This document shows positions 1-8,611 of a DNA stretch of 64,000 bases, in pieces. The position numbers and the translations under genes are program-made. Each line of letters opens with the position of its first letter. Position 1 is the stretch's first letter. This stretch comes from Pseudogracilibacillus sp037892545. GTDB lineage: Bacteria > Bacillota > Bacilli > Bacillales > Amphibacillaceae. The notes below the pieces were generated by a model that saw only the letters and a list, made by a program, of their open reading frames with translations, ran no database searches and was not told where the DNA came from. The DNA lies in assembly GCF_037892545.1 (NCBI RefSeq), contig NZ_JBBKBG010000010.1:4970-68969 (forward strand). The letters are read 5' to 3'.

Positions 1-156
1 CACCGCATCAAATACTTGTGTAGTCACATACAAGACTGGTATCTGTTCTAATAGTTCTACCTTATCTTCCTTTCTCCACTCATATTGTGGACATACTTGA
101 TATCCTTCTTTTTTTCCAATAAACCAATTTACCCAAACATCATGAATAAAATGCAT
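1..156 (-). CDS. yjbA: YjbA-like DUF3603 protein, N-terminal part only
   Basis: The 52 visible codons read into the left window edge without a stop, so only the N-terminus is here. It opens with MHFIHDVWVNWF and continues with an EWRKED stretch, which matches the start of B. subtilis YjbA (DUF3603, function unknown). ATG at 156 is preferred over the in-frame ATG at 162 because a GAGGG ribosome site lies 6 bases before 156 and directly abuts 162. YjbA lies downstream of fabF in B. subtilis, beyond the app oligopeptide operon; here those intervening genes are absent. Confidence 0.8.
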   Translation of the reverse strand, partial: MHFIHDVWVNWFIGKKEGYQVCPQYEWRKEDKVELLEQIPVLYVTTQVFDAV

Positions 157-234
157 GTTCATCCCTCACTGTTCAACATATTTATGTCCCATTATGTCCA
201 TAAATGGATAAAAATATGCTTTTTAAACAGCAGA

Positions 235-453
235 TTATTTCAATTGTAGTTTATCAAAAGGAAGTTTATGGATGGTAAAGCTAACTATAATAACACCAAG
301 TGGAAAAAAGTAACATTCTACCCGGCTACTAATAAAATGTACATATTCATACCAAGTAATGCCTGCAGGCAAAAAATTCATATACGCAATGATCGTTATG
401 CCACCAGATATAGCAAGTCCAAATCCAATTAAAAACAAAAAGATATATCCCAT
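235..453 (-). CDS. Small membrane protein of unknown function
   Basis: This 72-residue protein has two hydrophobic segments, about residues 4-26 and 46-64, joined by a short polar loop containing SSRVECYFF. A GAGGG ribosome site lies 8 bases before the ATG. It sits between fabF and yjbA on the same strand but beyond the fabF terminator, so it probably has its own promoter. I do not recognise a named family. The context suggests a small Bacillaceae inner-membrane protein, and no function can be assigned. Confidence 0.6.
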   Translation of the reverse strand: MGYIFLFLIGFGLAISGGITIIAYMNFLPAGITWYEYVHFISSRVECYFFPLGVIIVSFTIHKLPFDKLQLK

Positions 454-551
454 ATTAATTCCCTCTTTTTCGTAAACTTGGCTTGTACTATATCCTATGC
501 AACGTTTTCATCATTATTATAAAACAGCCTGAAACAAAACTCATTGAAATA

Positions 552-596
552 AAAAAGGTCATCTCCGTAAAATAAAATTACGGAGATGACCTTTTT
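552..596. terminator. Bidirectional intrinsic terminator after fabF
   Basis: A 19-base stem with arms at 552-570 and 578-596 encloses a 7-base loop. The stem contains GGTCATCTCCGTAA, with A-runs on one side and T-runs on the other. It lies 40 bases past the fabF stop and closes the fabH-fabF unit. Confidence 0.9.
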
Positions 597-635
597 ACGA
601 CATGAGAAACTAGTGATGTTCTAGCCTCTTTCGTA

Positions 636-1877
636 TTAATCGTTAAATTTTTTAAAGACTAAACAAGCATTATGTCCACCAAAGCCGAATGAATTACTTA
701 ATACAACATCTACTTCTTGTTGACGGCTTTCGTTTGGTACGTAGTCTAAGTCACAATCCTCGTCTGGTGTTTCATAATTGATTGTTGCAGGGATTGTACT
801 TTTTTCAATTGCTTTAACAGAAATGACCCCTTCTACTCCACCTGCAGCACCTAATAAATGACCAGTCATCGATTTTGTTGAGGAGATCGCCACATCCTTT
901 GCATGATCACCAAATACTTCTTTAATTGCTTGTGTTTCATATTTGTCATTTAATTCTGTACTCGTTCCATGTGCATTAATATAGGTGACCTCTTTAGGTT
1001 GAACATTTGCATCATTTAACGCTTGTTTCATTGCACGGACAGCACCTTCTCCGCCTTCTGCTGGAGCTGTAATATGGAATGCATCACCTGTTGCTCCATA
1101 TCCAACAATTTCCGCATATATTTTTGCACCGCGAGCTTGTGCGGATTCTAACGTTTCTAACACTAAAATACCAGCACCTTCTCCCATGACAAAACCGTCA
1201 CGGTTTTTATCAAATGGACGACTCGCTGTTTTAGGATCATCATTAAATGATAATGCCTTCATAGATGAAAATCCTGCAAATGCCATATTGGTTAATGGTG
1301 ATTCTGTCCCACCAGTAATAATATAATCTACATCTCCACGTTGAACAGCTTTATAAGCATCACCAATTGAATTTGTACCTGAAGCACATGCTGTTACTGT
1401 ACATGAATTTATTCCTTTTGCTCCAAGTTGGATCGATACTTGTCCTGCTGCCATATCTGGAATTAACATCGGCACAAAAAACGGACTTACACGACGATAT
1501 CCTTTGTCAATAAATTTTCTCATTTGTTCCTCGTACGTATCCATTCCACCAATTCCACAACCAATCCAAACTCCAACGCGATCTGCTATAGATTCATCGA
1601 TTGTTAAATTTGCATCTTCAACGGCCATTTTTGATGCTGCAATGGCATACTGTACAAATAAATCCATACGTTTTGCTTCTTTTTTCTCTACAAATTTTGT
1701 TACATCAAAATCTTTTACTTCTGCGGCGACAGAGACTGGAAATTCATCTGTATTTACTCTCGTAGTATAGTCAATTCCCGAATGTCCTTGAACGATATTT
1801 TCCCATAATGTTTCTACATCATTTCCAACAGGTGTCACCGCTCCAACTCCTGTTACAACTACACGTCTATTCGACAT
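636..1877 (-). CDS. fabF: Beta-ketoacyl-ACP synthase II (FabF)
   Basis: Elongating condensing enzyme of type II fatty-acid synthesis; it joins malonyl-ACP to acyl-ACP in the cytoplasm. At 413 residues it has the usual family length. The catalytic set is visible: Cys164 in TACASGTNS, His303 in NAHGTST, Lys335 in STKSMTGH and His340. The start at 1877 (MSNRRVVV) is chosen because an AGGGAGGC ribosome site lies 8 bases upstream; a longer reading to 1898 would place that site inside the gene. It follows fabH by 51 bases on the same strand, as in the B. subtilis fabHA-fabF operon, and ends at a strong terminator. Confidence 0.97.
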   Translation of the reverse strand: MSNRRVVVTGVGAVTPVGNDVETLWENIVQGHSGIDYTTRVNTDEFPVSVAAEVKDFDVTKFVEKKEAKRMDLFVQYAIAASKMAVEDANLTIDESIADRVGVWIGCGIGGMDTYEEQMRKFIDKGYRRVSPFFVPMLIPDMAAGQVSIQLGAKGINSCTVTACASGTNSIGDAYKAVQRGDVDYIITGGTESPLTNMAFAGFSSMKALSFNDDPKTASRPFDKNRDGFVMGEGAGILVLETLESAQARGAKIYAEIVGYGATGDAFHITAPAEGGEGAVRAMKQALNDANVQPKEVTYINAHGTSTELNDKYETQAIKEVFGDHAKDVAISSTKSMTGHLLGAAGGVEGVISVKAIEKSTIPATINYETPDEDCDLDYVPNESRQQEVDVVLSNSFGFGGHNACLVFKKFND

Positions 1878-1928
1878 GGCTACATGCCTCCCTATCAATA
1901 TGTCTTATATTTATCATGATTCTTTATT

Positions 1929-2867
1929 TTATTTACCCCAACGTAATGCAACTGCTCCCCAAGTGAGACCGCCACCGAAACCTACTAACACGACGACATC
2001 CCCATCTTTAATTTTTCCATCTTCAATTGATTGTGATAATGCGATTGGAATAGAAGCTGATGAGTTATTACCATAATATTTAATCGTCGTAGCCATTTTA
2101 TCCTCATCGATACCTATACGTTGACGCGCTGCCTCCATAATACGAATATTCGCTTGGTGTGGCACTAAAAAGTCTACATCTTCTTTCTTTAATCCCGCTT
2201 TTTCTACGACGTTCATGCATGATTCTGGCATTTGACGGACAGCAAACTTAAACACTTCGCGCCCGTTCATATATAAAAATCCGTCATCTTTTTGTAATAA
2301 ATGTGGTCCACCTTTTCCACTTGCACCTAATTCAAATGATAAAATTCCATTTCCTTCCGATACACTGCTTAGTACAGCTGCACCAGCACCATCTCCTAAT
2401 AAAACACAAGTATTACGGTCTGTCCAGTCTGTAATTTTTGATAGTTTATCTACTCCTACTACTAGTACGTTTTTATAGGCACCAGCTTCAATAAACTGTT
2501 GCCCTGTAATAACACCATACATAAATCCAGCACATGCAGCTGCTAGATCCATTGCTGCTGCATTCGTAGCTCCTAATCTATCTTGAATCATACAAGCAAC
2601 AGACGGAAAAGATTTATCAGGTGTAACAGTAGCAACTAATATTAAGTCTATTTCTTCCGCAGTTTTTCCCGCACTTTTTAAAGCCTTTTCCGCGGCAATT
2701 AAGGCCATATCTGAAGAATCTTCATCATCTTTAGCAATTCTTCTTTCCTCAATTCCGGTTCTTGTTCTTATCCATTCATCTGTTGTATCTACAATTTTTT
2801 CTAAATCCGCATTTGTTACGATATTATCTGGAGCATAATGTCCAATACCAATAATACCTACACCCAT
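1929..2867 (-). CDS. fabH: Beta-ketoacyl-ACP synthase III (FabH)
   Basis: Initiating condensing enzyme of fatty-acid synthesis; it condenses an acyl-CoA primer with malonyl-ACP, and in Bacillaceae it favours branched primers. The 312-residue protein shows the Cys-His-Asn triad: Cys112 in AACAGFMYG, His237 in PHQAN and Asn267 in YGNNSSAS. An AAAGGAG site precedes the ATG. It is the first gene of a two-gene operon with fabF. A FapR-like palindrome lies about 40 bases upstream, consistent with malonyl-CoA-dependent control. Confidence 0.97.
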   Translation of the reverse strand: MGVGIIGIGHYAPDNIVTNADLEKIVDTTDEWIRTRTGIEERRIAKDDEDSSDMALIAAEKALKSAGKTAEEIDLILVATVTPDKSFPSVACMIQDRLGATNAAAMDLAAACAGFMYGVITGQQFIEAGAYKNVLVVGVDKLSKITDWTDRNTCVLLGDGAGAAVLSSVSEGNGILSFELGASGKGGPHLLQKDDGFLYMNGREVFKFAVRQMPESCMNVVEKAGLKKEDVDFLVPHQANIRIMEAARQRIGIDEDKMATTIKYYGNNSSASIPIALSQSIEDGKIKDGDVVVLVGFGGGLTWGAVALRWGK

Positions 2868-2906
2868 CTTGCCATCTCCTTTAACATACTAACTTAATAG
2901 CAAATA

Positions 2907-2923
2907 TTATGACTTGGTATAAA
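2907..2923. promoter_or_regulatory. Candidate FapR operator upstream of fabH
   Basis: The 17-base imperfect palindrome TTATGACTTGGTATAAA lies between 40 and 56 bases before the fabH start. FapR, the global lipid regulator of Bacillales, binds 17-bp palindromes of this general form upstream of fabH. The match was judged by eye against a remembered consensus, so it is a candidate only. Confidence 0.5.
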
Positions 2924-3117
2924 CTTTAAGCTATTTTTCTTTTTCATGCAAGAAAAGAAACCAAAAATTGTTTATAAATTTCACTTCTTTTTAACATATA
3001 TAATATAACATATTTAATTTATCGTTTTCCTCTTTTCTTTTTAAGTATTTTTTGCTAAACTTATAAAGGATGAATATTGTACATACATATATGTAAATGG
3101 TAAATGAGGTGTAACGA

Positions 3118-3300
3118 ATGAGAGTTATTGTCGCTTTTATTTGGGCAGTTTTAATTAGTTCGGCTTTAGCATATATCCTATCAAGCATGGCAAGTGATAT
3201 GTTTAACTTCACGCAAGCGTTAGGATTAAGTATTTCAATGATTATTGCGGTAATGATCATTGATGGAGTTTTATCAAGTTTTTCAAAAAGTGCCGAATAA
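3118..3300 (+). CDS. YjzD-like DUF2929 small membrane protein
   Basis: A 60-residue protein with two transmembrane segments, about 4-22 and 35-54, and a conserved AYILSSMASDMFNFTQA stretch between them. This resembles B. subtilis YjzD (DUF2929), encoded in the same chromosomal neighbourhood. A GAGGTG ribosome site lies 7 bases before the ATG. It is transcribed divergently from fabH and followed at once by a hairpin terminator. The function of the family is not established. Confidence 0.8.
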   Translation: MRVIVAFIWAVLISSALAYILSSMASDMFNFTQALGLSISMIIAVMIIDGVLSSFSKSAE

Positions 3301-3303
3301 CAC

Positions 3304-3337
3304 AAAAAGATTTCAGCATATGCTGAAATCTTTTTTT
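3304..3337. terminator. Bidirectional terminator between yjzD-like gene and moaD
   Basis: A perfect palindrome at 3309-3330 is followed by seven T residues and preceded by five A residues. It sits between two convergent genes and can serve both. Confidence 0.85.
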
Positions 3338-3385
3338 ATGATAAAATATGCGCCTTTGTTCATAATATTCAAGATTAAAAACCAA

Positions 3386-3622
3386 TTAGCCTCCACTTAC
3401 TGGTGGGATAAATGCAACAACATCTCCTGATTGAACAATATCTGTTTCCGTTGCATATTCTTCATTGATTGCGACCATGGCATCTTCTAATAATGAAGCA
3501 ATGTCATATTTAGCTAAAAAGACATCTTTAATTTCTTTCACCGTTTTTCCATTCGCTTCTACTTCTAATTGTTTTTGTCCAATTTTTTCTTGTAATTGTG
3601 CAAAAAATAGTAACTGTACCAT
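3386..3622 (-). CDS. moaD: Molybdopterin synthase sulfur-carrier subunit (MoaD)
   Basis: Small subunit of molybdopterin synthase; its C-terminal glycine is thiocarboxylated and delivers sulfur to precursor Z. The 78-residue beta-grasp protein ends in PPVSGG, the diagnostic Gly-Gly tail. Its ATG immediately follows the moaE stop codon (TAA then ATG), so the two are translationally coupled. No other molybdenum-cofactor genes occur in this window. Confidence 0.93.
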   Translation of the reverse strand: MVQLLFFAQLQEKIGQKQLEVEANGKTVKEIKDVFLAKYDIASLLEDAMVAINEEYATETDIVQSGDVVAFIPPVSGG

Positions 3623-4087
3623 TTACATATCCCCTTTCATTGGTTTTCCTTCAGGATACGAGGTAGTTTCTCTTTGGTCTCCGATCCATTCTGTCCCATC
3701 TTCCCAATTTTCTTTTTTCCAAATGGGGACGATTTCTTTAATTCGTTCAATCGCATATTCACACGCATGAAATGCCGCTTTTCGGTGTGGGGTAGAAACC
3801 GCAATAACAACCGCTATTTCAGAAATATCTAATTTGCCAATTCGATGGCCAATTGCCACCTCCGCATCAGGATACATTTCCTGTATTTCATGTCCAATTC
3901 GAGCGAGCTGTTTTTCAGCCATTGGGATATATGCATCATATTCCAAATAGAGTGTTTTCTTTCCTTGTGTAAACTCCCTAGCGATTCCAGTGAAGGTACA
4001 AATTGCACCAGCTTCCCGTCGAACAACTTTATCCATGCACGATTGAACATCTAATGGTGATGTTGTAATCCAAAAATGTTTCTCCAT
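3623..4087 (-). CDS. moaE: Molybdopterin synthase catalytic subunit (MoaE)
   Basis: Large subunit of molybdopterin synthase, which forms the dithiolene of molybdopterin with MoaD. The 154-residue protein carries the family hallmarks GAICTFTGIAR near residue 30, IGHRIGKLDI near 85, HRKAAFHAC near 100 and the catalytic-lysine motif PIWKKE near 125. An AAGGTGGG site precedes the ATG. It is directly followed by moaD with no gap. Confidence 0.95.
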   Translation of the reverse strand: MEKHFWITTSPLDVQSCMDKVVRREAGAICTFTGIAREFTQGKKTLYLEYDAYIPMAEKQLARIGHEIQEMYPDAEVAIGHRIGKLDISEIAVVIAVSTPHRKAAFHACEYAIERIKEIVPIWKKENWEDGTEWIGDQRETTSYPEGKPMKGDM

Positions 4088-4121
4088 TATTATCCCACCT
4101 TATAAGTTGACAATTTTGTAC

Positions 4122-4165
4122 AAAAAAGGTTGATTACACAATGGATATCGTGAATCAACCTTTTT
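4122..4165 (-). terminator. Terminator after yitW
   Basis: Arms containing GGTTGATT and AATCAACC flank a short loop, with A-run and T-run borders. It lies directly downstream of the yitW stop and upstream of moaE. Confidence 0.8.
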
Positions 4166-4168
4166 ATA

Positions 4169-4480
4169 TTAGTCAGGGATACCTAATGCGATTTTCGCAT
4201 AACGAGACATTTTGTCTTTTCCCCAAGGTGGGTCCCAAACGATATTTACATTAATTTCTTTTATTTCAGGAATATCTGCTAAGACGTGGCGTACATCTGC
4301 TTCAATATGTCCAGCTAACGGGCATCCCATTGACGTTAATGTCATCGTAATGGTACATAAACCTTCATCATCTAGGTCTATATCATAAATTAATCCCATA
4401 TTTACAACATCAATCCCAAGCTCTGGGTCGATAACGTTTTCTAAAGCACCTAAAATATTTTCTTTTAAAGCTTCATCCAT
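4169..4480 (-). CDS. yitW: DUF59/MIP18-type iron-sulfur assembly factor (YitW)
   Basis: A 103-residue single-domain DUF59 protein close to B. subtilis YitW. The family helps mature Fe-S proteins (SufT and PaaD relatives). The conserved features are DPELGIDVVNMGLIY near residue 18, the cysteine motif TSMGCPLAG near 50 and VWDPPWGKDKMS near 84. An AGGAGGAAATC ribosome site precedes the ATG. Its neighbours yitV and yitU are also the B. subtilis neighbours, which supports orthology. Confidence 0.9.
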   Translation of the reverse strand: MDEALKENILGALENVIDPELGIDVVNMGLIYDIDLDDEGLCTITMTLTSMGCPLAGHIEADVRHVLADIPEIKEINVNIVWDPPWGKDKMSRYAKIALGIPD

Positions 4481-4556
4481 GAAGATTTCCTCCTTTACAT
4501 AAATCTACTTCTATTTAACCATATTTTACCCCTTTTGAAAAATGAATGATTTAATT

Positions 4557-5321
4557 TTATAAATATTTTTCAAACCAATCTGCTGCTTTACTCATCGACA
4601 GTTTACTAATATTATGGATACGTCCTTTTTCTTCTAAAAAATGAACATGATCTTTATTAGAATATTGTTCTTTTACTTTTTTATAAAAGTTTCTCGTATC
4701 ATCAATCGGTATGACAGCATCCTGATCTCCATGCCAAATAAATAAAGGCCGGTCATTTAATACAGATAAGTCTTTTGTAATATCAAATTTCTCCACTAAT
4801 TTCATTGCTTCATCCACATCTTTTTGCGGAATTTTGGCATCATGATTTGAATGGTATCGGTCAATTAAAACTTGTGCGTACTCCGACATACTCGGTGTTC
4901 CCATTAACACTGCAGCTGAACTTATCCAATCATATGTGCGTAAAGCACCGTATGTTGTAATACCACCCATGCTCGTTCCGCCAATACCTATTTTTCCATC
5001 TAATAGTAAGTTTTCTTTTTCTAGATAATTTTTAATTATTTGTAATTCCTTAATATTCGTTAGTACGATTTTCCAAAATCCTAATTCTAACTCCCCTTGG
5101 GTAGCATTATTTCTTCTTTCACCATGTAAAATACTTTCCGGCAAAATAACACGTAAACCTTTTTCCGCAATTTTATATGCTAATGTTAAACTACTCTCTT
5201 TTTCTCCATTAAAACCGTGGTAATATACGACTGTTGGCAATTTTTCGCTCTTTTTCGTTGCATCTGTTACGACTAATACAGGTATTTCCTCGATATATTT
5301 CTTTTCCACCGATAATTCCAT
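4557..5321 (-). CDS. yitV: Alpha/beta hydrolase, YitV-like esterase
   Basis: A 254-residue alpha/beta hydrolase of the prolyl-oligopeptidase-like type, resembling B. subtilis YitV. Features are the oxyanion-side YYHGFNGEKESS near residue 30, the nucleophile elbow GGTSMGG near 110, the acid-loop WHGDQDAVIP near 200 and a late histidine in GRIHNISK. The substrate is unknown. The start at 5321 (MELSVEKKY) is favoured because an AAAGGAC-type site lies just upstream and the longer in-frame start at 5381 adds an unlikely N-terminus. It is divergent from yitU. Confidence 0.88.
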   Translation of the reverse strand: MELSVEKKYIEEIPVLVVTDATKKSEKLPTVVYYHGFNGEKESSLTLAYKIAEKGLRVILPESILHGERRNNATQGELELGFWKIVLTNIKELQIIKNYLEKENLLLDGKIGIGGTSMGGITTYGALRTYDWISSAAVLMGTPSMSEYAQVLIDRYHSNHDAKIPQKDVDEAMKLVEKFDITKDLSVLNDRPLFIWHGDQDAVIPIDDTRNFYKKVKEQYSNKDHVHFLEEKGRIHNISKLSMSKAADWFEKYL

Positions 5322-5450
5322 ATAACATCGTCCTTTCCTTTTATACATCTTTATTATGAATGAATCATAATTCATTTGCAACGCATATAAACCGTTAGGT
5401 AGAGTTATTTATTTGTTTTTGTTATGATATAGATACACGAGGTGATACGA

Positions 5451-6284
5451 ATGAAAGAAAAACATTTAATTGCTTTAGATTTAGATGGGACGTTGTTATC
5501 TGATCAACGCCAAATATTAGCACCGACGAAAGAAACGATTCAACATTTAATAGAAGCTGGTCATGTTGTCGTAATTGCAACAGGACGTTCCAATAAATTA
5601 AGTATCCACTATTATCATGAATTAGGATTGAAGACACCTTTAATTAACTCTAACGGAGCAGTTATTCACCATCCACATGATAAAAGTTGGGGAGTCCACC
5701 ATACCCCATTAGAACGCAAGTTAGCGTTAGATATTATCGATGCGAATAAACAATTACAAGGAAAAAACGTATTGGCAGCTGTACAAGACACTGTATATTT
5801 AGATCGATACGATGAACATATTTTTGATTTCTATCAACCAAAAAAAGATGATTCATTCCATGTAGGACCTGTAACAGACTTATTAAAAGATGATCCAACA
5901 TTGATGTTATTGTATCCAAATAAAGATAATTTACAGCGATTAACATCTTATTTAAATGATATACACGCTGATATTATTGACCATCGTAACTGGGGAGAAC
6001 CGACAAATGTCATTGAAGTAATGAATAATAAAGTAAATAAAGCAACAGCAATACAACAAGTTGCAAAAGAATTCGGTATTCCAAAAGAACGCATTATCGC
6101 ATTCGGTGATGAAACGAATGACTTAGCTATGATTGATTATGCTGGAGTAGGTGTGGCGATGGGAAATGCAGTAGATGAACTAAAAACCGTCGCAAAACAT
6201 GTGACAGATACAAACGAAAATAACGGTATCGGTCAATTTTTAGCGGATTACTTTCAACTAAAAATTGCCTCATTACAAAAGTAG
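5451..6284 (+). CDS. yitU: Cof-type HAD phosphatase (YitU-like)
   Basis: Haloacid-dehalogenase phosphatase of the Cof subfamily, which dephosphorylates small metabolites; YitU of B. subtilis is linked to flavin-precursor dephosphorylation. The 277-residue protein has motif I DLDGTLLSD near residue 9, motif II ATGRS near 43, the conserved lysine region NKVNKATA near 200 and motif IV FGDETNDLAMI near 222. The start is set at ATG 5451 with a CGAGGTG site; an upstream in-frame GTG at 5442 lies inside that site. It ends before a strong terminator. Confidence 0.9.
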   Translation: MKEKHLIALDLDGTLLSDQRQILAPTKETIQHLIEAGHVVVIATGRSNKLSIHYYHELGLKTPLINSNGAVIHHPHDKSWGVHHTPLERKLALDIIDANKQLQGKNVLAAVQDTVYLDRYDEHIFDFYQPKKDDSFHVGPVTDLLKDDPTLMLLYPNKDNLQRLTSYLNDIHADIIDHRNWGEPTNVIEVMNNKVNKATAIQQVAKEFGIPKERIIAFGDETNDLAMIDYAGVGVAMGNAVDELKTVAKHVTDTNENNGIGQFLADYFQLKIASLQK

Positions 6285-6347
6285 GTTAATAGAATCACCC
6301 AAACAAAATAACCAAGTGGTTTGGATATAACTACTTTCTAATTATAA

Positions 6348-6392
6348 AAATTGGTCCTGTTTATCACGAAAAGATAAACAGGACCGATTTTC
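6348..6392. terminator. Terminator after yitU
   Basis: A 13-base perfect stem, arms GGTCCTGTTTATC at 6353-6365 and its complement at 6373-6385, is closed by the loop ACGAAAA and followed by TTTT. Confidence 0.88.
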
Positions 6393-6688
6393 ATTCTAAT
6401 TTCGGTGAAATAATAGAAATATATGATAGATTATTATGTTGTTGCCTTAATTTTACGAAAATGTGCTCTTTTGTACGTCTACATAAATTTACGGAGACTC
6501 CTTATGTAGTTGATCAGGCAAATCATTATAATTTTGAATATCAAGTAATAGAATACCTTTTCATTTGTGAACTTTTTTTAAAAATGTGATGGGATATTTA
6601 TAAAATGCGCTTTATTCCAAACGATGAAATGGTCTTTTTTTATAAAATATGGTACATTTATGATGGAATAATGATAGGAGGGATATTT
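6393..6688. other. Intergenic region before the NifU-N gene
   Basis: About 300 AT-rich bases without a credible gene. An 8-base inverted repeat (CTACATAA at 6479-6486 and TTATGTAG at 6502-6509) could form a hairpin but lacks a T-tract. Promoter-like AT-rich elements lie near 6640-6670. Confidence 0.5.
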
Positions 6689-6952
6689 GTGGCAATTAGA
6701 CCAGAAGGAACACCAAACCCAAATGCAGTGAAATTTACTTCCGATACAATAATCTTTGAGGGTAACGACAGTATTTCTGTTATGCCTGGAGATACGAGTG
6801 AACATGAAGTATTAAACGAATTAATGAAATTAGAAGGTGTAGAAAACGTTTTTGGTTATCAAAACTTTATTACCGTAAACAAAAAATTTGATGTGGAATG
6901 GGATCACTTACTAAACAAAATAATCGATCTTATCGAAAGTTATGGGTATTAA
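6689..6952 (+). CDS. NifU N-terminal-domain (Nfu_N) protein
   Basis: An 87-residue protein made only of the Nfu N-terminal fold. It begins AIRPEGTPNPNAVKFTSD and has a GVENVFGYQNFITVNK strand-turn near residue 53. It lacks the C-terminal CxxC domain that carries the iron-sulfur cluster, so it is not a complete Nfu scaffold. The start is the GTG at 6689, set by an AGGAGGG site; the open frame runs further upstream without a better start. A small hairpin terminator follows. The role is probably accessory to Fe-S or copper handling, but unproven. Confidence 0.82.
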   Translation: MAIRPEGTPNPNAVKFTSDTIIFEGNDSISVMPGDTSEHEVLNELMKLEGVENVFGYQNFITVNKKFDVEWDHLLNKIIDLIESYGY

Positions 6953-6971
6953 TTTGATACATAACTAAATC

Positions 6972-7003
6972 ACTTGTAGGGAAATGATCTCTACAAGTTT
7001 TTT
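6972..7003 (+). terminator. Terminator after the Nfu_N gene
   Basis: ACTTGTAG at 6972-6979 pairs with CTACAAGT at 6991-6998, followed by six T residues. Confidence 0.8.
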
Positions 7004-7030
7004 CATGTAAACATACAAGGAGGAAGCATG

Positions 7031-8254
7031 ATGGCTTTTCCGACGAGATTTACGCATATTTCTCTATTATTTTTAACAATTACAGCTTTATCAGGGATAT
7101 GGATGCGACTATATTTTGTCACACCGAAAGCCCAAATATTACCTTTTGAACATATTTTACACGGACACTCTCATATGGCGATTTTAGGATGGTCTTTTCT
7201 TGCCATGTTCGTGCTATATGTAAAATTGACTTGGGAATCCCTCCCAATGAAGAAACATGCGACAATTATTCTTTATACGATATTAATCGTGACCATTATG
7301 ATGTTTATCGCTTTTTTATATGAAGGATATGCAACATATTCAATTATTTTATCTGTTATACATATTTTCGTAGAATATTGGGTCATTATTTTTATTTGGA
7401 TAACCTTAAAGCATATCCCTAAAATGACAAGTACGGTTCGTCGTTATATCTATGCAAGTTTACTTAGTTTATTTTTATCTACACTTGGACCATTCAGTTT
7501 AGGGGCTATCGCAGCTAATGGATTAAGAGAATCCCCATTATTTGAAATGGCGATTTATTTTTATTTACATTTTCAATACAATGGTTGGCTTTTCTTTATG
7601 TTATTCGGACTGTTTTTATTCTTTTTACAAAAGAACAAAATAACATATAACGAAAAATGGATCCAGCGTAGTTTTTGGATTTATTTCATTAGTTTATTTC
7701 CAGCTTATTTTTCTGCTATTTTATGGTATGACATAGGCATGAGTGGCTATATTGCTGCTTTCATTGGTGTAATTGGACAATGCATCGCTATTCTTTATTT
7801 ACTTGGTGCGCTGATTCCTGCTCATATGCAATTTCAGTCATTGTTTAGCAAACATATGAATATTTCGTATATATTTATTATCATCATCCTTTTAATGAAA
7901 CAGTTCATGGAATTCGGGTTATTAATACCGGGCTTATCAACGTTAATTTATGAAACTCGTTCTGTCGTTATTGGATATTTGCATTTAACTTTTTTAGGCT
8001 TTATTACGATGTTTATTTTAAATTTATATCAAAGTACACAATTATTAGATGAAGGGAAAAAACGAGTAACATATGGAATTGCTATTTTTTTAGGAGGTTT
8101 CCTATTACAAGAAGTAGTTTTATTTTGTTCGGCGTTATTTTCATGGACAAATGGCTGGATGATCCCTTATCAAAATGAACTCTTATTAAGTGCAACGATT
8201 TTATTATTAATCGGTATATGTTCCATTTGGACAACCATATCCAAACATACATAA
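7031..8254 (+). CDS. Histidine-rich polytopic membrane protein, COX1-like
   Basis: A 407-residue protein with about eleven or twelve predicted membrane helices. It has a cluster of histidines at residues 41, 44, 46 and 48 (HILHGHSHMAILGW), another in YLHFQYNGWLFF near 183, one in PAHMQFQ near 265 and one in GYLHLTFLGF near 318. The pattern resembles the uncharacterised single-subunit relatives of heme-copper oxidase subunit I (COX1-like proteins) found in Bacteroidetes and some Firmicutes. No partner oxidase subunit is nearby. ATG 7031 gives 7-base spacing from AGGAGG; ATG 7028 is also possible. Heme or metal binding is inferred, not shown. Confidence 0.75.
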   Translation: MAFPTRFTHISLLFLTITALSGIWMRLYFVTPKAQILPFEHILHGHSHMAILGWSFLAMFVLYVKLTWESLPMKKHATIILYTILIVTIMMFIAFLYEGYATYSIILSVIHIFVEYWVIIFIWITLKHIPKMTSTVRRYIYASLLSLFLSTLGPFSLGAIAANGLRESPLFEMAIYFYLHFQYNGWLFFMLFGLFLFFLQKNKITYNEKWIQRSFWIYFISLFPAYFSAILWYDIGMSGYIAAFIGVIGQCIAILYLLGALIPAHMQFQSLFSKHMNISYIFIIIILLMKQFMEFGLLIPGLSTLIYETRSVVIGYLHLTFLGFITMFILNLYQSTQLLDEGKKRVTYGIAIFLGGFLLQEVVLFCSALFSWTNGWMIPYQNELLLSATILLLIGICSIWTTISKHT

Positions 8255-8332
8255 AAGAATTTGTACCGACAAATAGTAGGTTCAATAAATTTATTCTCAC
8301 TAGCACTACTTTTTAATTTATGATCCCTTTTC

Positions 8333-8379
8333 CAGCCTATGCAGATAAATTAGTATACATAAGGTTAGAGCATAAGTAA
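8333..8379 (+). repeat. 47-bp dispersed repeat, copy A
   Basis: Begins CAGCCTATGCAGATAAATTA and shares 42 of 47 bases with 9894-9940. Both copies lie in gene-free DNA either side of the IclR gene. The nature of the element is unknown. Confidence 0.7.
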
Positions 8380-8398
8380 AAAAGACGCATTGGGGAGT

Positions 8399-8521
8399 TC
8401 TCTTAGTGATGGATTTTATGGAAGGATAAAAACAAAATTGGTAGGTTTAAGTCCAGTAGAATACCGAACCCAAACCAGCCAAACAGCTGCATAATTAAAA
8501 CTCTAACTTATGGGGGTCACA
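8399..8521 (+). mobile_element. Degraded right end of an IS3-family (IS150-type) insertion sequence
   Basis: One frame reads RIKTKLVGLSPVEYRTQ and stops at 8492-8494. This is the hallmark C-terminus of an IS3-family OrfB transposase. After the stop, the complement of TGTGACCCCCATAAGTTAG ends at 8521, matching IS150-type terminal repeats. Everything upstream in the transposase is lost, so it is a dead fragment. Confidence 0.85.
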
Positions 8522-8611
8522 ACCCGCCGGGTGGTTTTCTCTTTGTCTAAAATAGTCTTCTGAAATAGATGCGCGCTAACTGCACGTACGATTTCTTTGA
8601 TAACTTCTTTT

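Noticed and set aside
2991..3305. Minus-strand open frame of 104 codons opposite the YjzD-like gene
   Set aside because: It is the antisense shadow of a gene with a good ribosome site and family match, and it reads through the AT-rich promoter region.
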